From Euglena gracilis (Eukaryota > Euglenida > Euglenophyceae > Euglenales), in contig CP154954.1 in assembly GCA_039621445.1 (NCBI GenBank), forward strand, positions 29,583,411 to 29,647,410: a stretch of DNA of 64,000 bases, given 5' to 3'. A program made the translations under genes and the position numbers. The notes below the pieces were generated by a model that did no database searches, had not been told where the DNA came from, and saw nothing but the letters and a program-made list of their open reading frames with translations. Positions 1-9,451 of this stretch are shown one piece after another; within the stretch, counting starts at the first letter, position 1, and every line of letters begins with the position of its first letter.

Positions 1-789
1 GGAGGCAGAAACGAATGTCACCTGCTGCATTTTGAAATGCTTTTGCATTATCAGCAACAATACAGAAGACAAACACCTCCTTGGAATCCAAATCTTGGAT
101 GATTATTTCCAATTGCTTCAATATTTCAAGGGTGTTCAGGCATGGCACACGGAGGCTCCTCCAAAAATAAGATTTGCCCTCACAACCAATGGATACGTTC
201 AATAATCTCATCCGGTTCAAGGTCCCCCCATCCACCAGGAGGAAAACGTTCTTACTGCGCAACCTGAAAAAATATTTTTGCATGCACGGTAAAAATGAAA
301 AAAATACCTTTGCAAAAGAACATTCTCTGCATTACTCTTGAGCGTTTCGGTTGCGGATGCTAATTCATTTCGATCCATCTTCCGTGGGATTTGAACGCCG
401 AAGGCGTCACGGAAGGACTCATCATCCACCAATTGGTAAGGAAGCCCATTTTGTGCAAACGCAAGGACAACTTTTTCCCTTTGTTGGCGATCAACTTCGT
501 CCTTCATTCCGAAAGCACGAATGTCCATTTGACCTGAACCCTGTTCTTCTGCAGATCCCTCAACCGAGGCAAACTCCTTGCGGTGCACATCACGGATGTG
601 AATACGCAATCCATTTGTGGAGAAATTGGTTGCCTTGATAATCTGATTACAAGGAACTTTGGTGAGGGCACCATCAACATTTGCATCAATTTCCAATGTA
701 CACTTGTACAACTGGCCTTTCCAAGTCGCAGGTAAATCAGGCAAGGTCGTCTTATCAACGGCTTTGTAGAACTTCTTGAACACAGCCAT
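1..789 (-). CDS. hAT-family transposase, N-terminal part, two exons, runs off the window
   Basis: The protein starts at the ATG at 789-787. Exon 1 is 789-308; exon 2 is 263-1 and continues past the window edge. The first ~60 residues hold a degenerate BED-type zinc finger: two Cys, then TNGLRIHIRDVH with the HX4H pair. Next comes the hAT signature AFAQNGLPYQLVDDESF. Exon 2 carries LLVDGGT and CIVADNA, which fit the first two acidic positions of the hAT RNase H-like core. Read without splicing, the frame ends at 217; removing a 44-nt intron keeps it open to position 1. hAT enzymes cut and paste DNA transposons between inverted repeats in the nucleus. No stop interrupts the visible part, so the copy may be recent. 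The BED region alone is weak; the hAT core match is strong. Confidence 0.82.
264..307 (-). other. 44-nt GT-AG intron in the hAT gene
   Basis: On the minus strand the donor is CAAAG|GTATTT and the acceptor is TTTTTTCAG|GTTGCG, with a T-rich tract. The length is not a multiple of three. Splicing joins ...NVLLQ and RLRSKNVF in one frame, directly before the catalytic LLVDGGT. Unspliced translation reaches a stop at 217-219. Frame restoration plus family homology on both sides is good support. Confidence 0.75.
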
Positions 790-859
790 GATAATGAGAA
801 ACCTTCTGTGACGAAAAAATTTTTCGGCCGGGGTCCCAAGACCCAAGAATCTTGTCATT

Positions 860-905
860 CTTGGGTACCCCCCCAAGAAGCAAGATCTTGGGGGGGTAAC
901 CCAAG
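860..905. repeat. Short inverted repeat at the hAT/A' junction
   Basis: Arms 860-877 and 887-905 match with one extra base: CTTGGGTACCCCCCCAAG against its complement. The loop is 9 nt. The motif ACCCAAGA recurs around it (840-912). It sits exactly between the hAT 5' flank and the broken 3' edge of element A', so it may mark a transposon end or a repaired junction. Confidence 0.6.
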
Positions 906-914
906 ACCCAAGAC

Positions 915-2924
915 TCATCCTTGGTCTGCGGTGAGTGCCTGCCCCAAAACGTCTTCGAAGGCCGCGAAGATGGTTTCCCCACATCGAGTGACCTCCGTTT
1001 GTGCCTGGTAGGAATCTGAAGCGCGCAAAAGGTGGTTAACGCGGCATCCGTCTAGGCAGGACCGTAGCAGGTGGTGGGCTAGTTGAGCATCGGCCACGGA
1101 GGTCACCAGGTCAGCTGCCTCTTCCAGTTTGGAGGTGGCGTCGGTCCAGGCTCGGATTGTCTGTTCAGCGGTTGTGGGGAAGTCCACCGGGCAGCCCAGG
1201 ATGGTGATCCCGGATCCAGGTTCCCAGGGGACAACTTGGATGTGCTCGCGGGACGGCAAGGATGAGGCGGCAGGGCCCCACGCCACACACTTGGCCAGAT
1301 TCAGCTGCACTCCTGTGCGTCCGGCTTCGTGCTGAAGGAAGTCCAGGCATTTCTGCAAGCCCTTCGGCTCCCCCACGAGTAGGCCGTCGTCCAGGTACCA
1401 GACAGACCATGACAGTTCGGCCTCTTTGCTGATGGTCTCCACGATAGGCTGCAGCCCAACGGCGAACCCGATTGGGCCCAGGGGGCAGCCTTGGTGTGTC
1501 CCCCGTGTAGAGGCGAGTGTGCGGCCTTCACTGAAGAGTGGTGCAGGCTGGCCATATGCGAACCGCATATAGTTGAAGAGGGCTGGTGTGCGCGTTTGGG
1601 CCTCTTGTAGGATGACGGTCCGGTCGAGGCAGTTGAACGCATTTTTCAGATCCACCTGTAGTACTGCCCAATTTCCGCCCACATATAGCCGCCTGATGAG
1701 GTTCTGCGCCCCCAACGCAATGGACTCGGCAGCGTTGGGTATGCCCACCCCTGCTTGCACAGGTGCCAAGCGGCCGACTTGATCCTTGGCAACCCCGGTA
1801 CGAAGGAGGGCCTTGCCCACCAATCTGCGCAATGTGTCCCCCACCGCGATGGGCCGCACACCATCGTCTTTTTTGCGCAATGGAGTCAGATTTGCTGCAC
1901 ACCACCAAGGTGCGTGGTCCGTGGGCAAGGCGCCATCCACCCACGCCGCAGTTAGCCCTGCAAGAGCCGTCAAGAGGCGAGCACCATGGCCAGGTCGCCG
2001 CACAGCATCCTGAAGATGGCAGGGTCGCAGACCGGAAGGTCCGGGGGCTGAGGTGCGTGGGAAGCGAAGGATGGTATCGCGTAACAGTTCCTCCCATCGG
2101 ATCTGTTGCCCGTCGGGAAAAGCCGGTATTCTTCTAGGTAGGGCATCCAACTGTACTGGGCGACCGGGTGGGTGTAGCTCTTGCAGTCGGGTCCACACCG
2201 CGGGGTCAGTGGATCGGTGGGTTCCGTCTGACAGGAGGAGTTGCAGAGCCTTCGCCGGCGCTCCCTCACCAACGAGGCTTCTGGCCTTGCGCAAGACAGC
2301 GTCCGGCAAAGTGGACGGTTCAGTGCGGGCTCGTTTGGCCGCTCTTGTTTCAATGGTGGGCCGCGGAAGCTTTGTGGCGCTGTTAAGCTCAGTCAGTAAA
2401 GTGGCGTAGTCACCTTGGCGGAACATCTTCACTCGACGCCGAATGGCGGAGGCCACGTCTTCGGCTGCCTCTCGTCCGCTCGTGGGGACAGTGCGTAACA
2501 CGAGTTTGGGGAACGCTAGCACGCCGTAGAGCGCATCCGAAGTTGGGCGGGCCACGTACTCTGTGAGGACGTCCGCCAGGGTTTCCGTGACATCGCGTTG
2601 CGTCGACGCAGGTACATGAAGAACTGTATGAGCTCGCGACAGCAGGATTTCTTGCGGGTTGCCACAGTTCGGTGGCACCCGGAGTCTGTTTGCGCCCGTG
2701 TGGCGGAGGTCGTTGTTGTTCCCCGTCTCATCGATCACCATTGATGCTGGGATGTCGTCAATTGGGTGCGCTAGGTCGCCGCACATCGGGGCGGCGTTGG
2801 GTTGGTTGACCGGGGCCGCCGTAGCGTTTGCCGCTTCTACGGGGCGTTTGCGGCCAGCTGGGGGGCCAGGGTTGCTTTCGACGTCTCCGCACGATAGAAG
2901 ACACCCTCGCCCGGTTTTGGACAT
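915..2924 (-). CDS. Element A': non-LTR retrotransposon protein, 2A peptide then reverse transcriptase, 3' truncated
   Basis: A 669-aa open frame begins MSKTGRGC and has a 2A-type motif GDVESNPGP at residues 13-21, so ribosome skipping would trim only a short leader. A conserved but unnamed region follows, then the RT: fingers motif APGPSGLRP, catalytic Asp in LQVDLKNAFN (Asp 425), QGCPLGPIGFA, and the palm motif YLDD at 510-513. The thumb region (CRVNHLLRAS) is present. The frame stops at 915 just where A copy 2 continues into a Cys/His finger and RLE, so the 3' part is lost at the hAT junction. There are no internal stops, unlike the other copies. Upstream lie two tandem-repeat arrays and a leader at 4747-4811. 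It would reverse-transcribe its own RNA at a nicked target, but not without the lost nuclease. Confidence 0.88.
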   Translation of the reverse strand: MSKTGRGCLLSCGDVESNPGPPAGRKRPVEAANATAAPVNQPNAAPMCGDLAHPIDDIPASMVIDETGNNNDLRHTGANRLRVPPNCGNPQEILLSRAHTVLHVPASTQRDVTETLADVLTEYVARPTSDALYGVLAFPKLVLRTVPTSGREAAEDVASAIRRRVKMFRQGDYATLLTELNSATKLPRPTIETRAAKRARTEPSTLPDAVLRKARSLVGEGAPAKALQLLLSDGTHRSTDPAVWTRLQELHPPGRPVQLDALPRRIPAFPDGQQIRWEELLRDTILRFPRTSAPGPSGLRPCHLQDAVRRPGHGARLLTALAGLTAAWVDGALPTDHAPWWCAANLTPLRKKDDGVRPIAVGDTLRRLVGKALLRTGVAKDQVGRLAPVQAGVGIPNAAESIALGAQNLIRRLYVGGNWAVLQVDLKNAFNCLDRTVILQEAQTRTPALFNYMRFAYGQPAPLFSEGRTLASTRGTHQGCPLGPIGFAVGLQPIVETISKEAELSWSVWYLDDGLLVGEPKGLQKCLDFLQHEAGRTGVQLNLAKCVAWGPAASSLPSREHIQVVPWEPGSGITILGCPVDFPTTAEQTIRAWTDATSKLEEAADLVTSVADAQLAHHLLRSCLDGCRVNHLLRASDSYQAQTEVTRCGETIFAAFEDVLGQALTADQG
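2862..2888 (-). other. 2A-type ribosome-skipping motif of A'
   Basis: The motif GDVESNPGP fits the consensus D(V/I)ExNPGP, in which the Gly-Pro bond is not formed during translation. It lies 12 residues after the ORF start in the context GRGCLLSC. Confidence 0.85.
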
Positions 2925-3209
2925 GCTTTCGCGGACACAGGCAATGCCACCGTCCGGGGCGCCACGTAGTGGTTCCGCCTAGAATGTTTTGGATGTCTTG
3001 GATTCGGTGAGGATGCACTCGTGCCAGGGCGGTAGGTCCGGGGGGCGACGTAGTGGTCGCTGTCCGTCAGGTCCTTGCCCTTGGCTGAGGTAGGCACTGG
3101 CAGTTTGGCCGCTCCGAGATATGCAGACGTTCGGCCTGGATGGCCCTGGCCCGAGAATTGCGCCTCCCCCTGGTTTGCCGGCTCCACCACGTCCATCCGA
3201 GAAGATAAT

Positions 3210-3950
3210 TGAAATCAGCGACCTCAAAAACCCCTTACTTGGCCGCTTTTGGTGGCTTGGAGAAAACACCAATGCCCGTATGTTGCAGTGAGCGAGGAGC
3301 TTGAGGCTCCGCTCTCCACCAGAACGGTCTAGACGAATGCCGGCTCTGGCGGCTCCACTGCGGCGATTTGAGTAGATATTCGGACTTGGCGACCTCAAAA
3401 ACCCCCCTGAGGGGCCTCTCAGTGGGCTCTGCCGGGTCATTGTCGCGGAGAAATGGTAATGGCCGCGACCAGGCGGCAGTGGTTCCCCTAGCCCAGGGGA
3501 AGGGAAAATTCGGCATGGCCGTTTCTGGCCCCCCGCCGTGTTTCGGCGGGATGACGGCCGCTTTTTCGGGTCCGCTGCCCTCGAAAAACCCCCTTGCGGG
3601 CATCTGAGCGGGCGTCGCTGGGTGGCCATCATGAAGGAACTGTGATGGACGCGGAAGGGAGGCAGTGGCTCCTGTGTGCCACGGGACCTGAAAACTCGGT
3701 CTGGCTGTTTCCGGCCTGCCGCCGCCTGTCGGCGGGCAGGGGGCCGTATTTTCGGTATCGCCGCCATCGGTAACCCCCATCTGGGGCACCTCAGTGGCCT
3801 GCGCCTGGGACCCAAGGGGAAGAGTTTGTTGCTACCGCCGTTAGCTTGGAGTCTTTGCCGTCCGCCATGGAACTGTGAAGTTCGGCCCCGCCGTTTCCGG
3901 CCCCCTTCCGCTACACTCCAAAGGGGCAAGCGTTTGTGGCAGGAGCGGGG
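3210..3950 (-). repeat. Degenerate ~185-bp tandem repeats upstream of the A' ORF
   Basis: Units begin near 3216, 3390, 3580 and 3766 with a CTCAAAAACCCCC-like start followed by GGGC and a CTCAGTGGGC-like segment. A long minus-strand frame (2979-4706) runs through them, but its sequence only mirrors the repeat, so I do not call it a gene. The array lies between the 5' leader signature and the 2A-RT ORF, where a promoter or 5' UTR would be. Confidence 0.6.
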
Positions 3951-4209
3951 GTGGCAGAACTGTGCAATCTGTGGGTAGCTGGGTCCACCACTGTTGCTCC
4001 CAATGACTTCGGTGCAATCTCCAGGGTCCTCTGTTTGGGGTATCCGCAGGAGTTTCATTGGAATTTTAGGGCAGAATATCTCACCAATCTTTTTAATGTT
4101 TTGGCTGGAATCTCTATGGTCCACTGCTGTGGTTTTCTCCTGGGGTTGAGCTGGTGGGAAAACCTTCTGCAGCAATTTTGGAAAGCACAAAGCCAAACCC
4201 AAGATTTGG

Positions 4210-4590
4210 GAGCAAAATGTCTGCAAATTGGGTCCACGAATCTGGATCGAGATGTCGATGTGCTGCTGGGGCTGGCTCTCCCAGGGCTTGGGTCCACCAA
4301 TCTTGACCGAGATGTCGATGTGCTTGTGGTGTGGCTTCTCCTTGGGCTTGCTCTCCCAGAGCTTGGGTCCACCAATCTTGTTCAAGATGTCGATGTGTTG
4401 CTGCTGCTGCTGCTTCTCCTGGGGCTGGCTCTCCCAGGGCTTGGGCCACCAATCTTGTTCAAGAAGTCGATGTGCTGCTGCTGTTGCTGCCTCTCCTGGG
4501 GCTGGGTCTCCCAGGGCTTGGGCCACCAATGTCGATGTAAATGTGCTGCTGCTGGGTGGCTGAATCTCACCCTTCTTCTCCCGGGGCTGA
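4210..4590 (-). repeat. ~75-bp tandem repeats, second 5' array of A'
   Basis: About five units start with GGGTCCACCAATCTTG or close variants near 4211, 4290, 4363, 4442 and 4521. Each contains a GATGTCGATGTGCTGCTG block and CTCCCAGGGCTTGG. CTG-rich stretches give Gln runs on the minus strand. This array sits just inside the conserved leader at 4747-4811. Confidence 0.7.
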
Positions 4591-4746
4591 ATCTCCCAGG
4601 GCATTACAGATGTCGCTGTGGACTCCGGGGGTTGTGGGAATCCCCCGGGTCGGCGAGGCTGTCGTTGCAAATGAGCCAGTAGGGTGAACTCAGAGTAGAT
4701 TAACAATGAACTTCGAGAGGTCGAACGCCTGGAACTTCAAAATATA

Positions 4747-4811
4747 CCCCACGTGGGGCTTTCACTTGTCCGACATTATATGCGAACGAAAAAAAATAGA
4801 CACTCAGAAAG
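4747..4811 (-). promoter_or_regulatory. Conserved 5' leader of A' with a four-codon uORF and a hairpin
   Basis: Read on the minus strand: CTTTCTGAGTGTC, a T8 run, then ATG TCG GAC AAG TGA, then the palindrome CCCCACGTGGGG. The same order occurs in element B (19648-19710), and a related form opens ORF1 in A copy 1 (5777-5839). I take it as the element's 5' end. Whether it acts as promoter, packaging signal or translational control is inference. Confidence 0.65.
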
Positions 4812-5776
4812 GCTTCGCGAAATTAGGATTCTGTTTCGGACCAGGGCATGCGGGAGGGGGACCCAGCCCACACCATCCCAGGCAGGGATTCGGCCTTAGC
4901 CCCTCGGGGCCTCCTTCGCCTTCTGTCGGCGCTCCTTCCTTCTCCTTCCTCTTGACTTCTCTGGCGAGCCTCCGCACTCGCCATGCCCCATGCCCCACTG
5001 GGGCCCAATGCCAACTTCCGTCATCACCATCTCCCGAATGTCCATCTCGACCATCTCCATGTCTGGAATGTCCATCCAGCCCATCCACATGTCTGAAATG
5101 TCCATCTCTGGCATTTCCATCCTTGGCATTCCCGTCTCTGGCATTTCCGTCCTTGGCATTCACATCTCTGGCATTTTCATCCTTGGCATTCCCGTCTCTG
5201 ACACGTCCTTCCACAGCATCCACCAGCCTGGCATCAGAGGCCACCCTGCCATGGGCCCTGAGCCTGCCACTAGCAGCTGCTGCTGCACGACTGGCACACC
5301 ACGAACAGCCACAATCCATCAAAACTTGAATAATACTCCATCAGGTTGATGTTCACTCCTTCAGTCCACGCCTTCTTGATGATCTCCTGCATGCACATGC
5401 CATGCCTGATCCCGGCATGGCGGACAGCCGCCACGTGGCTGGTAGGCATGTTATTTAACTGGAGTGTTCAGTTTGTGTAGGGGGTGTGGGCCTCACCACT
5501 CCCACAACCCCATGGCGGCTGGCCCCTGGCGCCTGCAGGCCACTGGCTGGGATCCATCAATTCACCCAGGGGGCCTGGCACCCACCTGGGACTTTCCTTG
5601 TCACTTTTCATTGTAATCCCACTTCCCAATTCCCAGCGCTGGCACAAATCACAATACTTCCCAGAACTGAACAACCAAAGTCAAACTGAACATGCTGCTT
5701 GCCACTGTAAACACAAACACAGACAGAATTTTGTGTAATTCCTAATTCGTCTGCTGTAATCTTAATCTCTTTCCCA
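4812..5776. other. Spacer between the divergent 5' ends of A' and A copy 1; minisatellite inside
   Basis: The stretch lies head to head between two leader signatures. It includes a 15/30-bp minisatellite at about 5040-5205 built on GGCATTCCCGTCTCT. Open frames across it on both strands have low-complexity translations (repeats of SLAFP, or of MPEM on the other strand). No gene is supported. Confidence 0.55.
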
Positions 5777-5839
5777 CTTTCTGAGTGTCAATTTTTTTTG
5801 GATCTCCGCATAAACCGCCATGTCGGGGGCCGCGGCCCC
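5777..5839 (+). promoter_or_regulatory. Conserved 5' leader of A copy 1
   Basis: CTTTCTGAGTGTC and a T8 run are followed by CGCATA and the ATG at 5820, which opens ORF1 here instead of a four-codon uORF. A perfect palindrome GGGGCCGCGGCCCC (5826-5839) falls where A' and B carry CCCC...GGGG hairpins. A shared 5' end among three elements implies a common regulatory role. Confidence 0.65.
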
Positions 5840-6629
5840 AGAAGACCCGCCAGCCGTGCTGGAAGTGCCGCTGGACAACGTCATCCTCAACAAAAAATTG
5901 ACTTCGGTGCTGGACCAAGTGGGCCTGGTGGCCCAGAATATGATGCTGTTGGCGAGCAAGGTGGAGGCCCTGGCCGACAAGGTGGAGGAAGGTCGACCAG
6001 GAAAAAGAAAAAGACAAGCTGAAGAAGATTATGAAGACTACCTCTGACAACAGCACCAGAACAAGTACATCCCCCGCCACCTCCGCCACCAGCAACAGCA
6101 GCAGCCTGAGCAGCCCTTACCTCTCCCCTGGCCCCCACACACACACCCACACCAACACTCACACATCACACATTTAAATCCCCAGGGGATGCCTGGAAGG
6201 ACTGCCCAGCACCAACAGCAGCAGCAACAGCTGCAGCCCCAAATGGGGCCACAAATGGGCAGCCAAATGGGGACCCAAATGGGCATGACCATCCCCACCA
6301 TGAGCGCCAGTGCCACAGCCAACAACCACCAAGGGCTGCAGCTCCCCATCGACCTGTTGCGACAGCTGCTGGTGCAAATCATGTTGCTGCTGTTTGGAAA
6401 TGTTACACAACAAAATGTCAGCAACATGGCCAATGCTGTCTCACAATTAATGGCCCCCCCATCTGGAACATTTGGACCCTGTCCTCCACATGTGCTCCCC
6501 CTTGTGCCCTGCCCTGTGCCCTGCCCAAGCCAAAGGGGGGAAGGGGGGGGACAGGAGGTCACAAAAAAGACAAGACCCCCCCCAAATGCAAATGCAAAAA
6601 AATGCACCACAACATTCTGGAAAAATTAA
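5820..6629 (+). CDS. ORF1 of element A: coiled-coil and Gln-rich protein, one in-frame TGA
   Basis: The first 75 codons (MSGAAAPED... to EDYEDYL) contain heptad-like leucines (VILNKKLTSVLDQVGL, NMMLLASKVEALADKV) and a basic GKRKRQ patch. This suggests a coiled-coil oligomeriser with a nuclear signal. A TGA at 6045-6047, followed by CAA, then interrupts the frame. The same frame stays open afterwards through a Gln/His/Pro-rich stretch, a QPQMGPQMGS-type repeat, a hydrophobic helix (LLRQLLVQIMLLLF) and a Pro/Cys-rich tail to 6629. The end overlaps ORF2 by 28 nt. A second fragment of this ORF lies at 33515-33810. ORF1 proteins of non-LTR elements usually bind RNA; no such domain is recognised here. 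The TGA may be a mutation or a readthrough site. Confidence 0.6.
6596..6602 (+). promoter_or_regulatory. Possible -1 frameshift slippery heptamer in the ORF1/ORF2 overlap
   Basis: Seven A residues lie in the phase gcA AAA AAA tgc relative to ORF1, which is the X XXY YYZ arrangement. A -1 slip would move ribosomes exactly into the ORF2 frame, whose first ATG begins at the last A. I cannot fold the downstream RNA here. Reinitiation at 6602 is an alternative. Confidence 0.4.
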
Positions 6630-7834
6630 GGACCATGTCCACACTGGAAAAACAGCAAGTGGCACAGATTGTGGAGGAAAGAAAAACAGCACAGATGTCT
6701 GCACAGACCAGGGCTGGCAAAACCCAAACCACAGCAAAGCTGCCCACAAACTCGGTGACAGCCGCAGACGACTGGTCTGTGCTGTCCTCGACGGATGCCT
6801 CCATCTGGGGGGAGTGGACTGGCCAAAGAAAAAAATACAAAAAAGCCCTCGTGGACCAGTGGTTGGAAAACATCCATATCACTGTGGCCCCCGTTCCCCC
6901 TCACCCCCCCGGACGCACCTGGTCTGACCTGGCGGACGATGAGGTCCAGCTCCTCCTGTATGCACCTTGTGCTCCGCTCCAGGGCGGGGGGAAGTCCGGT
7001 GGCAGTTCCTCGCCAAATCATGGGGGACAGGACACACCCTGGGCACCCACAGGGCCGGCCCCCCCCCTCTGGCCGGCAGACCTGTGGCTCAATCACCACA
7101 CGAACAAAAGCCACAGGGACATTCTCTGCTGTGGGGATATCGAAGAAAACCCGGGCCCTTGTTCCGGGGGGCCAGCCGGCCAAACAGCCCGTCTGACACC
7201 GGACGAGATATGGGACGAACTATACTGGAATGGCCAGCGCTGGAGGTGGCAACGTCTGCGCACCACGGCCACAGCGGGCCCATCCTCTGAGGCCCCGGCC
7301 CACGTCGGCCCAGGGACCGAATTTGCGAAATGCCGCCTGTGCTTTCAGCACATCAACCTGTCGTCTCTCTGGGACATGCAGTCTCATCACTGCCAGGCAG
7401 GTAGACCGTTCGGCAACATCTTTTCGCTCACCACAGTCCGGGAAGACAATTGGCGCTGGGACCTACACCACCTAGAATCCCTACCAAATGGCGAGTGGTG
7501 GCTGGTCCGCTGCAAGGTCTGTGGATGGTCGACAGAAACCCCTTACCCGGCACCCCTACTGAGCCACATGCAACTTTGTACACCACCGTCTCTCTCTGAC
7601 TTGGAAAGCGACTTGGAAGGGGACGATGAACACGACGAAGATGATAACAAGCATGCGGTCTACTCACGCGGCCACAGGAAGGTCAACGTCCCTGGATCCA
7701 ACAGCCCGCTACCTGGCTCGCCTCACTCATCCACCGGCAGGGGCGAGGACATCCTCACCGCTGGAGACGTCGAATGCAATCCGGGCCCCAGTAGTGCCAC
7801 ACGACCCCCTGAGGACCTCCCACGCCGAGTACCA
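6602..7834 (+). CDS. Element A ORF2 polyprotein, first part: N-terminal domain, 2A, double zinc-finger protein, 2A
   Basis: Residues 1-177 form an unrecognised domain with an acidic/aromatic core (DDWSVLSSTDASIWGEW) that is repeated almost exactly in copy 2 at 25220. A 2A motif GDIEENPGP ends it (residues 178-186). The next product holds two Cys/His modules, CRLC...HHC from residue 244 and CKVCGW...HMQLC from residue 304, each CX2CX14H followed by Cys, and ends in an acidic tail. A second 2A motif, GDVECNPGP, is at 388-396. The frame then runs into a DNA transposon at 7835. Removing that element and one 2-bp target duplication (1617 bp, a multiple of three) would connect it in frame to 9452. 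Zinc-finger proteins of R2-type elements usually bind nucleic acid; that role here is inference. Confidence 0.75.
7133..7159 (+). other. 2A motif 1 of element A copy 1
   Basis: GDIEENPGP is a full consensus match, between the N-terminal domain and the zinc-finger product. The copy 2 equivalent reads GYVEENLGP and is probably dead. Confidence 0.85.
7763..7789 (+). other. 2A motif 2 of element A copy 1
   Basis: GDVECNPGP is a full consensus match, preceded by GRGEDILTA, between the zinc-finger product and the NPPF module. The copy 2 equivalent ends NPGL, losing the last Pro. Confidence 0.85.
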
Positions 7835-9449
7835 CCGGGGGCCGACAATTACCGCGGGTGGGTAATTCCCGCTCGGGCTTAAACGCGGCCATTTTAGGCG
7901 CGCTGTATTACCGCGCGCTCCACGGCCGAAGCGCGCTAATAAACCCCGCGTTAATAAACCCCGCGCTATTACCCAAATCGCGGAACACTCACCATTCCTT
8001 ATTTTTTTTTATTCAGGACGTTTGCTCCCCAGCCCGCAGGCACGCAATGTGCCCTGGTAAAGAAGGGGTTTTTTTGGCACATCACATATCTGAAAAGTGA
8101 AACCTGGAGGTGTTCAAGTTTCAAGGACTGGTATCAAGTGTTTATCCAGTTTATGTATTCTTTCAACCTCAAGTAACAAGTCAGGACAAAGAACACACGC
8201 CAAGCGGAAGAAAAGACTTCAAGATTTACTGCTGCGCAGAACTTCAACGTGCTGACTTACATACTATACTTATTACTATACTTACTATACTTATTACGTG
8301 CTGACTTACATACTGACTTATTGGAACAATGATAATTGAGGACCTGAGCATGTCCCTGCTAAACTGCTCCATGTTGTTGGGAATCGCCGTTTTGTATGTT
8401 CTCTGATTCCTGTTGCTGTGCCTAGAAACTGGAAGGTTTTTTGTTTGTCTGTCCATTTTGTTGCACCGTAATGGTAATCTGGGCATCAGAATTTGCTTTA
8501 CAGTTTTTGATTCACATTCACATCTTGGGACCAGTTTTGGGGGTGACTTTGGGGTGACAGCATCATTTCATTTCTCTGTGGCATGTCTTCACAATGCTTT
8601 TTTCAAAATACTGTTCCAACAAATCCTTTCAACGTTTTCTTCTGGATATTTCTGTGACATCATTCAAGCAACATCTGACACATTTTGCACATCAGTTTTC
8701 ACTGAGGGTGCATGCATCTCTTTTCCCAAAATGAAACTTTTTCTGAAAACTTTTTCTGGGGAGATGACTCTTTCTTTCAAGAAAAGTTTGTAATTTTTGT
8801 CCTTTGAGCTCCCCCCGCATTGCAACTATTTTTTCTTGGAAGCGAATTGCACACCCCCCGTTTTTAAAAAAAGCACACTGCCAGAGGTTTCTTTCAATAT
8901 TCTAGTTGTGACGTTTCGTTTCAAACGTTTTTTTTTTGTTCCTCAGGCACTCCACAAAAACCAGTCAGTCACTTATTTTCGGAAAACCAGCCAGTCACCC
9001 CCCCGGGGGGGGGGAGTCGGCCACTCAAAAAAAAAGGCCACTCAAAAAAATAGGCCACTTTCCAGACATTCTCGGCCAAAAAACTTTTCCCTTTTACACC
9101 GCTGGCTAACCCCCCGAACAAAAACCAGTACGTAACTCTGAAACCACCGCCCCCCCAGGGGTTCAGCCAGTACTTAGGCAATCACTGTCGCCCAGGAGTT
9201 GAGCCACCGTCAACCTTTTTTTTGAGGTTTCTAAGTAAGCAATGCGCCGCGGGCAGGGTTTGCCGTTCCGAACACTAATCGGCGGTCACGCCCTGGGACT
9301 TCGGGCCTCACTAAACTCCTCTTTCCGTGCTTCCCAGAAGGCGAGGGGGGGTTGTTTGTCCCCGCGGGCCCCTGGGCCGGCGCGTTGTAAAACCCCGCGG
9401 TAATTGTCGTCGCGGCAATTACCCACCCGCGGTAATTGTCGGACCCCGG
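7835..9449. mobile_element. 1615-bp non-autonomous TIR DNA transposon inside element A copy 1
   Basis: Both ends carry a ~38-bp inverted repeat starting CCGGGG(G/T)CCGACAATTACC, with two mismatches (7835-7872 and 9412-9449). CA duplicates flank it (7833-7834, 9450-9451). Copy 2 at about 26180 has the uninterrupted sequence, which fixes both ends. Subterminal repeats of CCGCGGTAATTGTCG (right) and GCGCGCT-type (left) are present. The interior is AT-rich with no convincing gene; frames such as 8413-8793 show no recognisable domain. A 2-bp duplication is unusual among superfamilies; EnSpm-like or an unclassified group are options. Confidence 0.8.
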
Positions 9450-9451
9450 CA

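Noticed and set aside
2979-4706. 575-aa minus-strand frame upstream of A'
   Set aside because: It runs through two tandem arrays and reflects their periodicity; no domain is recognisable and it overlaps the leader region.
4706-5329. 207-aa plus-strand frame with SLAFP repeats
   Set aside because: Built on the 15/30-bp minisatellite; an equally long frame exists on the other strand.
6038-6610. 190-aa Cys/Trp-rich minus-strand frame
   Set aside because: Antisense of the Gln/Pro-rich ORF1; CAG and CCA codons read as Trp, Leu and Cys on the other strand.
8413-8793. 126-aa frame inside the 7835-9449 transposon as a transposase
   Set aside because: No catalytic motif or homology to a known transposase; T-rich composition explains the Phe-rich translation.
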